From contig CALYLX010000027.1 of the NCBI GenBank assembly GCA_944990035.1, forward strand, positions 32,487 to 96,486: a stretch of DNA of 64,000 nt. The letters run 5' to 3'. A program made the translations under genes and the position numbers. Below the pieces are notes generated by a model. That model saw only the letters and a list, made by a program, of their open reading frames with translations, was not told the DNA's origin and ran no database searches. The DNA comes from Clitopilus passeckerianus. Taxonomy: Eukaryota; Basidiomycota; Agaricomycetes; Agaricales; Entolomataceae. Below, piece after piece: positions 22,312 to 34,500 of this stretch; the stretch's first letter is position 1, and the number at the start of each line of letters is the position of its first letter.

Positions 22312-25300
22312 TCAAGTTCGCGGGGGCGAAAACGATGTGAGCTCATCCGCCGCAGAGGGTGGTTTGAAGTTCTAAATTTTGAAAAGTGAGGAAATTGCTT
22401 CAAGTTGAAGCAAATCACACATACGAATAGTCTCCCTTCCCTGTAGAGCTCATCCAGCTTCTCCTCTACGACATCCTGTGCCTCCCAATCCCTAAAAACT
22501 TCGTAAAGGCTAAGGGCGGAGTATGCATCCTCTATAGAGTCATGCGTATCCATTTGGATCTGTTCATTGAGGAGGAACCAGCATAGGAAACGTAAGGAAA
22601 GTCGGCGCTGGCGTTCTTGAATAAAGAATAGGTCGACCGTATCAATCACTTGACTGGGAGGGACAAAGAGATCTTGAATAGATATTGTCAGCGAAAGCTT
22701 ACGCGCCTATAGGCCATGCAAACCCACTGATAATCCGGAAATCCTTCGAAAGTCCATGTCCAATAAAGATGCAACCTCGATCTACCAATAGCCGCAGCTT
22801 TTTGTAGACGACCTTTAACGGGGTCAAGGTATGTCGGGAGATTTGAGGGTCCAAATCTCCGACTTGGGATGGACTCAGTTTCGAATTATAGAATGGCAAG
22901 GAAGAACGTACATTTTATTCCAGAGAATTCTGTCAAGTAGTCGACAATCATCTCGCTTGTATGAATGTAGTCGTCAATGAAAGGAATGCCCTTCTTTGGA
23001 CCATCTCCACGAAGAACAGATACACGCGCCAGGCTCAAACGAGCAGGGCGAAGGACTTTCTTAGTTCCGTCTGACCTGAACTCAGTATCTTCCTGCGACT
23101 CGAGGGTTGGAACACGTCAGATACAAGACAGTTCAAAACTTACCTGCTGCATCAGGACGAATTCAGCGTCAATCGCGACCAAGGTTCCAGGCTGCGGGAG
23201 CTCTTCCGGGGACAAGCGCTGATGTTTTACTAGACTTAGATCTCGGTTGCTTGACCCTAGTCAGGAAGGGAGTACTTTCTTTGAAGGTGCTCACTTACCG
23301 AGCAATGGATGTTTCCTTGCTAAGAATTTTTTCATCGATTCTGTTAGGCAAGTCTGCATAGGTAAGGGTGTCGCTGAGGTTCGCGCGTTCATAGTAGATG
23401 ATTGCTGGAACCTATGCCGAAGATATTATGAATATACAAATGACGGCAGGGGAATTGGAGGTACTCACTTTCCACTTGCCGGGAAAGCTCAGTGCCTCTT
23501 GCTCTGTGACATTCTCAACAGCAAAGTCGTTGAACACGAACCAAGGACCTTTGAGGTCTGCCTCGCCCTCCGCATCCGGAACTAAAATGGGTAGTCAGAA
23601 TTGCCGGAAAAGACAACCGTCAACAGTTGATACCTCTGACAACTGCTACCAGATGAGAGGACTTGTCCTGTGCAACAACCTGTACCACCATTGCCTGCAT
23701 TCCGACATTAGTAGAAGCCGAGCAGGCAAGTAATTATGGATGAGTACCCTCAGAAGATACTTGACACTGTGATAATGGTTTCTGCCTTGCTCCGTTCCAG
23801 CCAACTCGATCTCGGTCTTCAGGAATCTTCCGCTAGAGGAGTCGAGCCACACTGAGGCTGAATCTTCCTCAAAAGCATTGGCATTTAGAGTCAGAAGAGG
23901 AGGCAAGTTCTCTGGGGCAATTGATCGCCAAGATGTAAATATTCCGTTACGTTTGCACGATTGACAAGGTGCTTTATGTGTCACTTCTCGTAAGAGTGAA
24001 TGGTGGAGGAGGGTCATAAAATCCATGTTCTCTGTATCCCCTTGAGGTTTTCGAGGATAGATCAGATCGATTATATGAGTATGGTTGTCCTTCTCGCGAA
24101 CAGCCCTGCAATGTGGGCATGTCACGATCGTCTTCCCACTTATGCCGAGTAGCTGGGTAATTGGTGAGGCCATTTCTGCACCCTCTTGCATCTGCTTGGA
24201 CAAGACAGGATTACGGGCAGGAGTACTGCTTTCAGCTTGCAGATATTCCAGTAAAAAGCGGTGGAAGGTCTGTATCCGCCTTGCCTGGTCTGTTCTCCCG
24301 GCGTCGATCCCGAAGTCCATCAGTTCGATGGCATTTGATACTAGACGAGACACCGGTAAGAACTTCAGGTATTTAGTGAATGAGAAGCTTACGTTGGGCA
24401 AGCGCCCCAACCGTCTTGCAGAAGTTGCTGGCCTGGCAATTCGTTCCGTGTGCATCCTCTAGCATACGAGACACGAATCCAAGTTCGCACAGCAAGCAAT
24501 GTTCCCGCACACATGCTGTGGTGATGTGCGACTTCGCTAATTTCCGGATGGGAGACATGTAATGCATAATCTGAACGACAGCGTTTGTGTACGAGTTCAG
24601 GATATGTGTCTCTAAACCACTGTAACTCGTTGTGTTGTAGAACCTGCGGGCAGACATCAGAAGTGCACAGAGTTGAAGGGAGGTCTCCATACCCAAAGTC
24701 GAAGTCTTCGACACCAAACTTTGAATACTCAATTTCGACCTGGCGATACATGCGAGGTATATCCCCACCTGCATGGTGTAGCTCGAAGTCATCATTAGCC
24801 TTGGACTATAATCAGTAACCTACTCACACATGAGTCAAGGAAGACCTACTCGGGAGTTTCTCGATCGATCGCTTCTGAAGCGGGCCTGCTGTTTGCTCGT
24901 GACAGCAGTCGCGACGTTACGAGTTCCTCGTAATTCCTTAGGGAACGCAGCATAGGCGACGTCGTCTTTGAGCCTCATGGTACTCAGGACTTGAGGAGGT
25001 ATTGTCTGTGGCCCCGGAAATCCATAGCGGCGAAGACCAGCACTTAGGCCTGATGTCCAAGAGGAGAGCAGCGGACTATCATAGTAAGGCATTCCGATTG
25101 AATTAAGGGGCCTATTTTCGCCGTCAGCCAAAAATTTTGACACAGAATCGCGCCTTCACTGACGTATTATCATTCCACTCTATCTGAGGTACTTCGGCTG
25201 GAGTATGAGCAAGTTCAAGGGGTCGGCCGTCGAAGCCGTTGTACGGAACGGTTGTCCCGTTCTCAACTTGTGACCATATGTGAACGAGGCCTTCAGCATC

Positions 25301-26485
25301 ACCAAACGCCATGTACGTATTGGTAGGAGAGACCGTAAATGATGTGATCTCAGATGTTGGGTCAAGCTGCAGAAGTTTAGATAAATTCGCTTAGGTAAAT
25401 TTCCAAATTACCTGATAGAACTCGGTGGCCGATGGGTTGGCAGCATCGACTATGTTAACCAAGCCTTGACTCGAAACAATTGCAATTGTAGACTGTTTCT
25501 TGGGAAGCGCGTGAATAAAAGCCGGGCCAGGGGAGAACGCGATGGGTGACAACGACTTCATAGTGCGAATATCAAACACTTTGACCAACGGGTCCAGATA
25601 TGTACGGGTTATACTATTGACGTTCAGCAAATCGACCTCATCAAGATGGCGCAGGCGTCCTCACCTTTCACCAGTTCCTATGGTAAAGATGAAGTTGCCA
25701 GCAGTTTGAAGACCACGAACTCCCCCGTGATGAGCCTTTACAGCAGTTCCCGGAACCCAGGTGTTTGTTAATCGTGGGTCATGGGCACGAATATATCCAT
25801 CCATTGAACCAGATATTTGGCTTGAGTGCGAGGTTGCTAAATGTGTGATGAGAGATGGAACGGATGATCGTCTCAATACGGCGCCGGTCAAGGAGTTCAA
25901 GTATAACAGCTCAAGTTCTGAGGTAGAAGCAGCGAGCTTCGTCGAGTTTGTTAAAGTGCAAAAGGTGGAGATGGTCGCGGTTGGGGACCTGTCTGTGCAT
26001 CAATATCCGCCAAAAAGCTGCATGAGTTTCCCTTACCTATGATACCATTTGTTCATGCCGCCTTTGAGCCATGTCCCGATGCCCTCTCCGTCTATACCAA
26101 TAGCTCTGACATGTTTCTCGTCCGCAAGGATTTTCTTGACTCCGTTATGACCACCGATTGGGAACGATACCTCTCGGATGTCCCGACTGCTACAGGTGGA
26201 AAAGACGTGGCCTGAGCTTGATCCAACCCAAAGAAGGTCTGAAACCGGGTCGAATGAGAGAGCAGTCACAGAGGTTCCATAAGTGCAGAGTGATAGAGCC
26301 TTTACTGGCCGATAGGCGTTTGCCATCCAGGGATTTTTGGCCGATTTTCTATACAATGCAATGAAAAATGACCTATAATAGGTTGTTTCCTTGCGTGTGT
26401 CGTAGTTAGAGCATAAAGCGGTGATACAGACAATTGAAAGCACAAATGTGGGATACAAACGTGATGAAAGTCGCTGCGTTTGCAT
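22312..26485 (-). CDS. PAN2: Pan2, catalytic subunit of the poly(A)-nuclease deadenylation complex
   Basis: Pan2 trims poly(A) tails of cytoplasmic mRNA together with Pan3. The gene has many short introns; parts are recognisable in order. An N-terminal WD40 region runs from ATG 26485 (SAKNPWMANAYRPVKALSL; LLWVGSSSGHVF; GSMDGYIRAHDPRL; VKVFDIRTMKSLSPI) to about 25150. A ubiquitin-hydrolase-like domain covers about 24900-23600 (FGVEDFDFGYG), which in this family is catalytically inactive. The C-terminal DEDDh exonuclease shows LVAIDAEFVLMQQ, then FIGHGLSKDFRII, then MDTHDSIEDAYSAL, giving visible Asp, Glu, Asp, His and Asp ligands. The last exons end at 22425 and run 22371-22312 (NFKPPSAADELTSF). 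A first intron of about 105 nt follows MQTQRLSSRL. Exact middle exon borders were not all resolved. Confidence 0.9.
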
Positions 26486-26647
26486 CGTTGATCAGCCGCG
26501 TGCTGCTTGTCCTGAACCCCTTTTGACATGATACCTCAGCCCACTTTGTCACTGGCCTAGGTTGCTTCGCAGTTACGGTTCATAAAGAGTGGGAAGCAAG
26601 CCGCTCTTGCGGTATTCATTTCTTCCTTTGTCTCCCCAAAAGCAGTC
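26486..26647. promoter_or_regulatory. Bidirectional intergenic promoter, PAN2 / SOG2
   Basis: 162 nt between divergent start codons. It has a pyrimidine-rich stretch (about 26617-26637) just upstream of the SOG2 ATG, a common fungal leader feature. No TATA box was evident. Confidence 0.45.
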
Positions 26648-29600
26648 ATGGAACGTTCTGGCCTTTGGACGCCTGATCCAACAGAGCACAACACCTCGAT
26701 TCCACTTAGTTCGACTCACATTTCGCAGGCGAGGCAGACTTCGAAGGATGGTTGTGTAACACTTAGCTTTGCGAAACTGAATTTGACGGACCTTGGGGCG
26801 GCAGCTGTAGAGGAGCTATTGCTAGTGGGCAAAACGTCTGTTGGAGATGCCCCACAACGGTATGTGGCAGTTTACATCGCATTTCACCCACCTCAACTTT
26901 CTTTTTGACAAGGATAACTCTTGGATTCAATCGACTCACTAGACTTCCCTCAGAGTTTGTTTTGTTGTCCCACCTCCGATATCTAAACCTCGAACGAAAC
27001 AACTTCACAGTCTTTCCGGATGTAGTGCGTCTCTTCCCAGGAACACCCAGCAGACATGAATATTAATCGTGTTGGAATGCATAGCTCATCTCAATGCCAA
27101 CCTTGGACATTTTAGACATAAGCCACAATAGGATCAGGAAGCTTCCTCAGGAGGCTGGGCAACTCGCAAGGCTTCGGGTAGGAGGGTCTAAAAGCAGCCT
27201 TATTTCCGGTGACTTACCGCCTTACAGGTTTTGTGTCTAAGGCGCAACAAGTTGACACATCTTCCTGATTACCTCCGTGATTTTCGCAAACTCGAAATCC
27301 TCCAAATAGAACGGAACCCACTACAATGGCCGCCTTCTCGTGTCATCGAGTCTCTCAGCAAATCAGCACCTCAGGAATCGAGAAGCGTCGATGTTCGAGC
27401 CCTGCAGCTCTGGATGGATACAAACCCAAAGGAAGTAGGCATGCCCGATCTCTCGGGTTATAGTGAACCTTCCTCAAACGATTTAAGGTGAGTTGTATTT
27501 TGACCTCAGCAGAAACACAACAATTTAGTGTTCTTTTGTATTATCGCTAGCGATAGGGACTGGCATAGTCAACTCTCTGCAAGCACTGATCATAGTTTTG
27601 ATCGCTGGCCACATTCCCGCTCCTTCTCCGTCGAGTCCTCGCTCTCCATGACATCTATTGCCGAGAGGCTGGAGGACGATGCAGATCATGGATCAGATAA
27701 GGACGTCTCCCAAACCCGTTTCCCGAAATTCTTTGCAGGATCTCCCCATGGTAGCCCCCGCCCTCCCGGTCAAGGCCGAGCAGATCGTATACCAGCCACA
27801 CAAAATAATGGGAACCTGCGGATTGATACACATACGGGATTTGAAATTTCCCAGGCTCAGGAGGCTCAACTTCCCGTGAAACAAAGCATGCCTGACCTTC
27901 GGACCGCAAGGTTGAATTTCACGAAGAAGTCGGTAGTTTCACCGGTCGTGCTACCTTCGCCCTCCAGCGAGGTTAGGAATAGCGCTGACGAACAACGTTC
28001 AGTTGACAACTCGATGCCGACTTCGCATGCAAGATCTGGACTTGAAGCGGAGCTAGCCAACCAGGCAGCGAGGGGGCTCAAACCCGGAAACACTGACTCA
28101 AATTCATCCGTAGATGAGAATAGCCCTAGGGTTCAACCATCCAGTGCAGCCCGAAAGCCTCCACATCCAATCTTCTACTTAGCTGAAACAGCTCGAAGCC
28201 TCGTCTTCGCACTCACTAAAGTTCATATTTCCCTCAAACAACAGCTTTTGTCAGTCGAAGGCACCAGCTCCACGACAAGAAAGATATTAGAATCATTGGG
28301 GCACGACCTTGGGCAACTATCCCATGCCTTGGATGTTTTCGAATCGGTCAAGCAAAGGACCCTTCCACCTCCCGCCGTATGTCGGGCGCTCGTAGAGAGC
28401 TGCAAAGACGCGGTTGCAACTTTCCGACACACGGTGGACTTGTTAAACCCATTGCTGCGTGCACCGTCAACCCAAACGGAGCCACAGTTGGCGAAGTGGC
28501 TGGTCGTGGAGATATGGGCCGCCACTGCCGAAATAGCTGGTGCATGGCAAACATTCTTTCCGCTGCTCCATTCGATCACCCCATGGCTACCATCTCGTCC
28601 AACATTGCACGCACTCCCTACCATGAGGCATCCGAATGGCAATCCCCAGGCATTTATACCAGCAAGTTCTCGGACTACACATCTAGCTTTAGGCCCCCCA
28701 GCACCGCTACAGGCAGGAGGGGCTCGCAGTCGTCGGCACGCAGGGTCTTTCAGCTTCAAGGATGTCGAGCTCGGGAAACTACTTCCCTCTAATGAGGAAT
28801 TTCCAGCATTCTTGCGAGGAATTGCTCAAGGAGCGGCGGCTGAAGCCCCTACGCTACGAGCACCGAAGAGGCACATGACAATACCTCTAACGACAGTTCA
28901 ATCGCCATCTCCGACTGCTCCAGATCAAGTAACATCTGCTACTCCTTACACACCATGGCTCAGTGATGCCGAGGGTCACTCGCGTCAAAGTTCTCAGACA
29001 TCGATTTATTCACCATCTCACTCACCTTCAATACCTTCAAGAAGTTTCCTCGATTTCGCATCAACATCAGAATCCGATGCTACTCAGGAGACGGTCCAAG
29101 CGGTACTGGTTGCCGTAAATATTGCACCTTCTGTATGGGACTTGCTGGACTCCATGGCGCAGGAAGGCGCTATCATCGATCACTCTATTCAAGGTCTCAT
29201 ACAGACTGCCCGAGACGCTACCTTTGATCTGGCAAGCGTTGTGAGTGACGCTGTCATCGACGTATACGCGTTTCAGCATTCGGCCCAGTTTTTCCTCAAA
29301 GTGAGCGGGCGATATACACAACCGGTCCCTTGTACTGATGGCATGACAGACTGTGGTACAATTGTCCAACATGGTAAAGTCGTTCGGTCGTCCACAGGAT
29401 TTCCCTCCCGTTCTACGGGGGAAAATGCTGGAACTGACCAATGCCACGGAGCACTTTGCTGTCTTGCTACCTACGGTGGTTGACGGGTCCAATGGCACCG
29501 TTTCACGATCTATATCCCCCTTGAATTCCTTCACTCCTCTGGAATCGTCCAAGAGTCCCAATTTTGATGACCTCCAGCTTTCTTCAAGTCTTTCTCGTGG

Positions 29601-29742
29601 TCGCTCGATTCCACCTCCAAACACCCAGTATTTGTCACCGAATCCCGCCAGTTCTACACAGTTCTTAAAACCAACGTCGAACCCTCGACACATGCATACG
29701 CGTGAGCGCAGTCCAGATCGCAGGCATGAGGACCCAGGATAA
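26648..29742 (+). CDS. SOG2: Sog2-like leucine-rich-repeat protein of the RAM/MOR network
   Basis: Sog2 works with the NDR kinase Cbk1 and Tao3 in the RAM network that controls polarity and cell separation. Exons 26648-26859, 26913-27021, 27085-27177, 27228-27487, 27551-29300 and 29350-29742 sum to 2817 nt (938 residues). Residues about 60-190 hold the LRRs (ITLGFNRLTRLPSEF; HLRYLNLERNNFTVFP; LDILDISHNRIRKLP; LCLRRNKLTHLPDYL; LEILQIERNPLQWPP). A disordered segment follows, and then the long Sog2 domain begins near PIFYLAETARSLVFALTKVH. The C-terminal part includes LELTNATEHFAVLLP and a disordered Ser/Pro tail. A separate view as a generic LRR protein is possible, but the LRR plus Sog2 order is specific. 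Confidence 0.88.
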
Positions 29743-29926
29743 CCCATTTATCAAAATTTGTGGATGTGGCTAAATCGTGGGTCATACAGATTCATACCTC
29801 CAAGCAGTTGGGCTTCCCGACAGGACTGCAGTTGGTACTCATCATTTCTGAGGGTTGAAAATAATAATAGGAGAATGATGCATTTCATAGAATACTGAGC
29901 ATTTAATTTTGGGATAATAATATCAT

Positions 29927-31514
29927 TTAGAACCACATTGACACCGAGAAGCTGGTTGATTCACTTCGCATGGAATGCCACCATCCAGGGGGAATGAAGA
30001 GCATATCCCCAGGCCCTAAGGTGGTATAGCTTGCGTCCGCAATTAGTTCCTCAGGAAGGTCTTGAGTAGATGGAGGTTCGTCGTCGTGGAATACGTTGAG
30101 AGGTGATGTATTGGACAGCATAGAAAGACTTGGATGTGTATTTTCATGGGAACTGGCGCCTGCAGGTTGCATGGACGGGGACATTTTTGGTGGAGCTAAC
30201 CAAATGGTTTTATGCCCAACAACTTGGACTAGAGGAGAATAAGTTTGGTTTCAGGCACTCAAAAAAAGAAATCTGACCGAAAAAATTGAAGTATGGGTCC
30301 TGGTGATAGGAATAGTGTGAGGAAATACTCAGTCAGGAAAAGACAGCCACGTACAGTGTGCGCGGGTGATAGTGTCCCCTTCGGGCCTAGCCATGCGTTG
30401 AGCACCAAATTGTCGTCGTTTTTGGGCGGTTTATAATCGCTGTATTCGTTCGCATCAATCGAGGCAAAAATATAATCGGGAACGTTGATATCGTCACGAA
30501 GGCCTGGGAAGTGAGTCAGAAGGTCGTATTGTGCCAGGTAGAGCATATTCCTCGTGCTGCCGTTGACGCCGACCGATTGGTCTGCAAGGTCAAGTGAAGC
30601 CAGAAAGGTCTCCCAGCTCATGACTTCTTGGGACCAGTCATTTTCGCGATAGTCTCTTCCTATCTCCACAGGAACAACACGTCCAGGCCCAGACACCGAC
30701 TTCAGGTAAGCCGCTGAACACCATGGATGATTTGTGAGCGCTGGCCAATCCTCAGCAAAGTTGTGCAGGATAAAAGGCTTGGATGCCAGGTGGGCTTGAA
30801 ATTCGAACATGGAAGGTGGATTCGGCAACACTGCAACTTGGTTTTTTGCGGATGGACATTTGGCAGGGTGGGGATCGATTCTTGGAGGAGGGGAAGACCA
30901 CTGATAGTTCAGCGGCTCGTATGAGAGAAAAGAGCGTTGAATCCCGGTTATCAAAGCATGGACTGATTCAAGACGTCCACATGCTATCCCACACACGATT
31001 ATGATGTGGTCGAGGAGGGCTAAGGATTCAAGGGCGGTGGAAGAAGTTAGATTGCCCAGAGATAGTAAAAGAGATGTAATAGTGTACAGTTGCATCCATG
31101 CTACCACCATCGGCGCGTCGCCACAGCTTTTCATGCTCTGATAGGCGATTGCTTTCAGTTCTTTGAGGTCCTCCCATGTCGTTTCGTTCGAGTTTGAGAC
31201 CGCGACGTTGTGAGCAGCCACGCGCAGACGGTCAACGCTAGCTTCATCACATTTTTCGAGAACTTATATACGGGGTTGAGCTCTATTAGCCTCTGTGAAA
31301 GTTGCGATAATGGTGCATGAACCTGCTGTCAACGGGCTTTGGGAATCGATCAGTTCCTGCAAAAGATTTTGAATGTACAGGGCCTTCCAGGGTTGTTGCA
31401 TTAGGGTGTGACCGTGACGGAGTAAAAAGTCACACGCGAGCAAGGAAGATTTAAAGAGTGGACCGCTCAGGTGTGTGAAGGCTCTCCCCCCGTAAACAAG
31501 TGCAAATACACCTG
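29927..31514 (-). CDS. JmjC-domain (KDM8/JMJD5-like) 2-oxoglutarate dioxygenase, start unresolved
   Basis: Predicted Fe(II)/2-oxoglutarate hydroxylase of the cupin-8/JmjC family. Exons recognised: from about 31514 to 31323, 31262-30355, 30299-30278 and 30228-29927. The N-terminal part is helical (GPLFKSSLLACDFLL; WKALYIQNLLQEL). The JmjC core begins near FEFQAHLASKPFILHNF. Iron ligands are visible as His and Asp in SPAHTDPYFNFF and the second His in FIPPGWWHSM. The Asp sits on a 22-nt micro-exon. The exon ending at 31514 begins in mid-codon after a TGATAG acceptor with an in-frame stop just upstream, so at least one more 5' exon must exist. That exon would lie at or beyond the MOT1 start codon at 31550, on the opposite strand. 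Assignment to KDM8 rather than another JmjC hydroxylase is by overall architecture. Confidence 0.82.
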
Positions 31515-31549
31515 CTATCAGTTATCGGCCCGGTTAGCCCCGTGAGGCA

Positions 31550-34500
31550 ATGACTTCGAGGTATGGACGGAAAGATCGACGGTCGACCAAAGGCTCAATG
31601 TTTTCTCATTCTCGTCCTATAGGCTCGACAGGTTACTTCTTCTTTTAGATACAGGGTCTTCAAGCTCAGTCAGGGGCACTGCTGCCAAACAGCTCGCTCA
31701 GCTAGCCGCTAAAAGTGTCACAGGCGATGTCGCTCTCAACGAGGAAGATGTCAAGTCTACTCGCGAATACGTCCCCCCAGATCCGTCGGCATGGACAGAA
31801 CTAATGTTTGTTGTCGCTCGGGTAGGTTCTTGGTTTCTCCTGAATGAAGACGAAATTTGACATCAAATAGATCCTTCCATATCTGCATTCGAAGTCATTT
31901 GAAACCAGAACTGCAGCATCAGTCGCTCTCAACCATATTTTTACCCTCGTTCCCCTCTGGAGACCATCTAACACCTCCGATACAGTGTCCGGGAATGACA
32001 GTTCATACCACCCTACTCCTACCTTCCCAAAATTTTCAGTTGGTGAATTAATCTCGCAGGGAAAGCTTTTACTCGCTTCCTCAGGCAAGGAATTCCAAAA
32101 GCCGGTTGGAATCCTTTCGACTGCAACGGAGGTCAGGAAAGCACGAAAAGAAGCAATGGGCCGCCTGGGCCTTGACTTCCTTGACACCGATGATATGGAC
32201 CTCGACAAAGAGTTTGCTGCTGAAATGGAGAATGACGAGGATGTTGACATGGAACAAGTCTCTGAGCATGTACCGACTGAGGTGAAGGATGCCAAGAACG
32301 AGGATTCGCCACCCCCGAATACCCCCTCCGTCCCTTCACCGACAACACCTGCTATACCGTCTCAGGCAGAACCCGATTCTGCCCTCTCCGCTAGAGAGCG
32401 AAACCGATTGAAACGCAAGCGAAAAGCTGGGAACTCTGCCTTCGTTGCAGCTCCGCCTCAAGTAGCTGGCGCACGATACTCTGCGGTGCCAGCGGGTGCA
32501 TCTAATAAGTGAGTCCATCCTAGACGCGTAGCGAATGTTCACTAAACGGCTGCAAGAACCCGCCTTGTCGCGTCAGACGAGAAAACCGTCCCATCCAGGG
32601 TGGATTCGCCTCAACCACAGGCCAACGGATCCTCGGCAGATAAAGTTGTCGTCGACCCAACCAAAGGTGGCGCTGTCTCACCGAAAGCAGCTCAGAAAGT
32701 CAAAGCATTAGAGGTGGAACCTGGCGTTTGGATCTGGGATGGTCTCGCCAAAATGCTGGAAGTGGATCTATTTAGCGCAGCATGGGAAATCCGACATGGT
32801 GCAGCCATGGCTCTACGGGAGTTATTCAAGGTACAGGGTCAGTATGGAGGAATGAAAGGTATGAAACCCGCTTGTGTATTATCATACCTTGTCTGACAGC
32901 GTGTAGATGGTCTCTCAGTAAATGACAACGCAAAGGCCCATGAGCAGTGGTGTAATGACATCGCCGCTAATTTACTCTGCGTCTTCGTTTTGGACCGCTT
33001 TGGAGACTTCGTTTCTGACCAGGTAGGTCTCGGTGTAACATGATAGAGGGGCAGATCTCACAGACTTTTGTCAGGTGATAGCACCAGTTCGCGAAACGGT
33101 GTCGCAGACCTTAGCAGCCCTACTCATGCATATGCCGAAGGCCTCAGTAACCAACGTTCACAATATCCTTTTACAAATGATCCAACAGAATTTTGCTCTG
33201 CCTGCCACAGAGAAAGGCGGTTATGTCTGGGAAGTGCGGCATGCAGGTCTGCTCGGCATCAAGTATGAAGTTGCAGTGCGCAATGATCTATTCGATCACC
33301 CAGAAATCAAGGATGAGGATTCTGAATCCAACATCACTGGCAAGACTATCCTTAAAGGTGTGGTCGAGGCTGCTATTCTAGGGTAAGCCTTAGTTCCTGT
33401 TATGGTTGAATTGTTGTTGAGCGTATCCTTCCACCTAGACTCGGCGACAAGGACGACGACGTCCGATCGGTTGCCGCTTCATGCCTCCTCCCTATAACCA
33501 ATCATCTGGTCTGCCAACTCCCAGAAGCACTTAGTCAGATCCTCCTGGTCTTATGGCAGTGTCTATCAAATATGAAGGACGACCTAAGTTCGAGCGTTGG
33601 GTCGGTGATGGATCTACTGGGTAATTCCTACTTCCCTCCACCTAAACAACAAGCTGAGACCCCTGCTAGGAAAACTTGTCTCTTACGAAGAGGTCATATC
33701 TATCTTAGCGAATGAGACTGTGTCGTATGTTGTTTTCATCCGCGGTATGTAATTGGGTCGCTAACATATGTTCCGGATAGTCTACCTCTCACAAAGCTCG
33801 CTCCAACTCTTTTCCCTTTCTTCCGTCATACCATATCGAGTGTGCGGCTGGCAGTTGTGACTACTCTAACTTCATTCATGGTTGTTCCTTCCCTCTCTAA
33901 AGACTGGATCACTGCGCCATTTCTCCAGTTGCTATTCCAAAATCTTGTTGCAGAAGAGCGTTCAGATATCAGGTCGTCTACTCTCACCTGCTGGCGAACA
34001 GCACTTTCCCTCATGGCAGTGTCTCCCGGCTCAATCGAGAATGCAATCACCCAGCAGACCATCCTCGAATGGTTCGCTACCATGATGACGCCTCTTGGAC
34101 TCCCTATCGACACCACAGTCTTCTATCGGCCTTCTCTTACAACAAACAACGCACCTGCAACAGAACACCATAATGTTGACCGCAACATGTTGGCCCAGGA
34201 CCCCGCCCTCATTTCTTCGGAACTGACTTTGAAGGCTCGCATCGCATCGGCGACTGCCTTGGCATGCCTGCTCTCGTTTTGGCCAGATAATGTAAGACTT
34301 CAATCCCTGTATCCAAGTTTCGTTTATTGACTGTTCCATTACAGACCAAAGAGGAAACCTTCAGCCCGATCCTACTACACTATATCGAGTCAACGAGTAT
34401 GCTTCAAAAATTCTTGACAGCGGTCGTTTCGGAGGAATGGGCCCGAGAGTGGGAAGAATTTTCCAAGGGTAGCTCCCCCCTGATCGAGAATTCGGAATTA

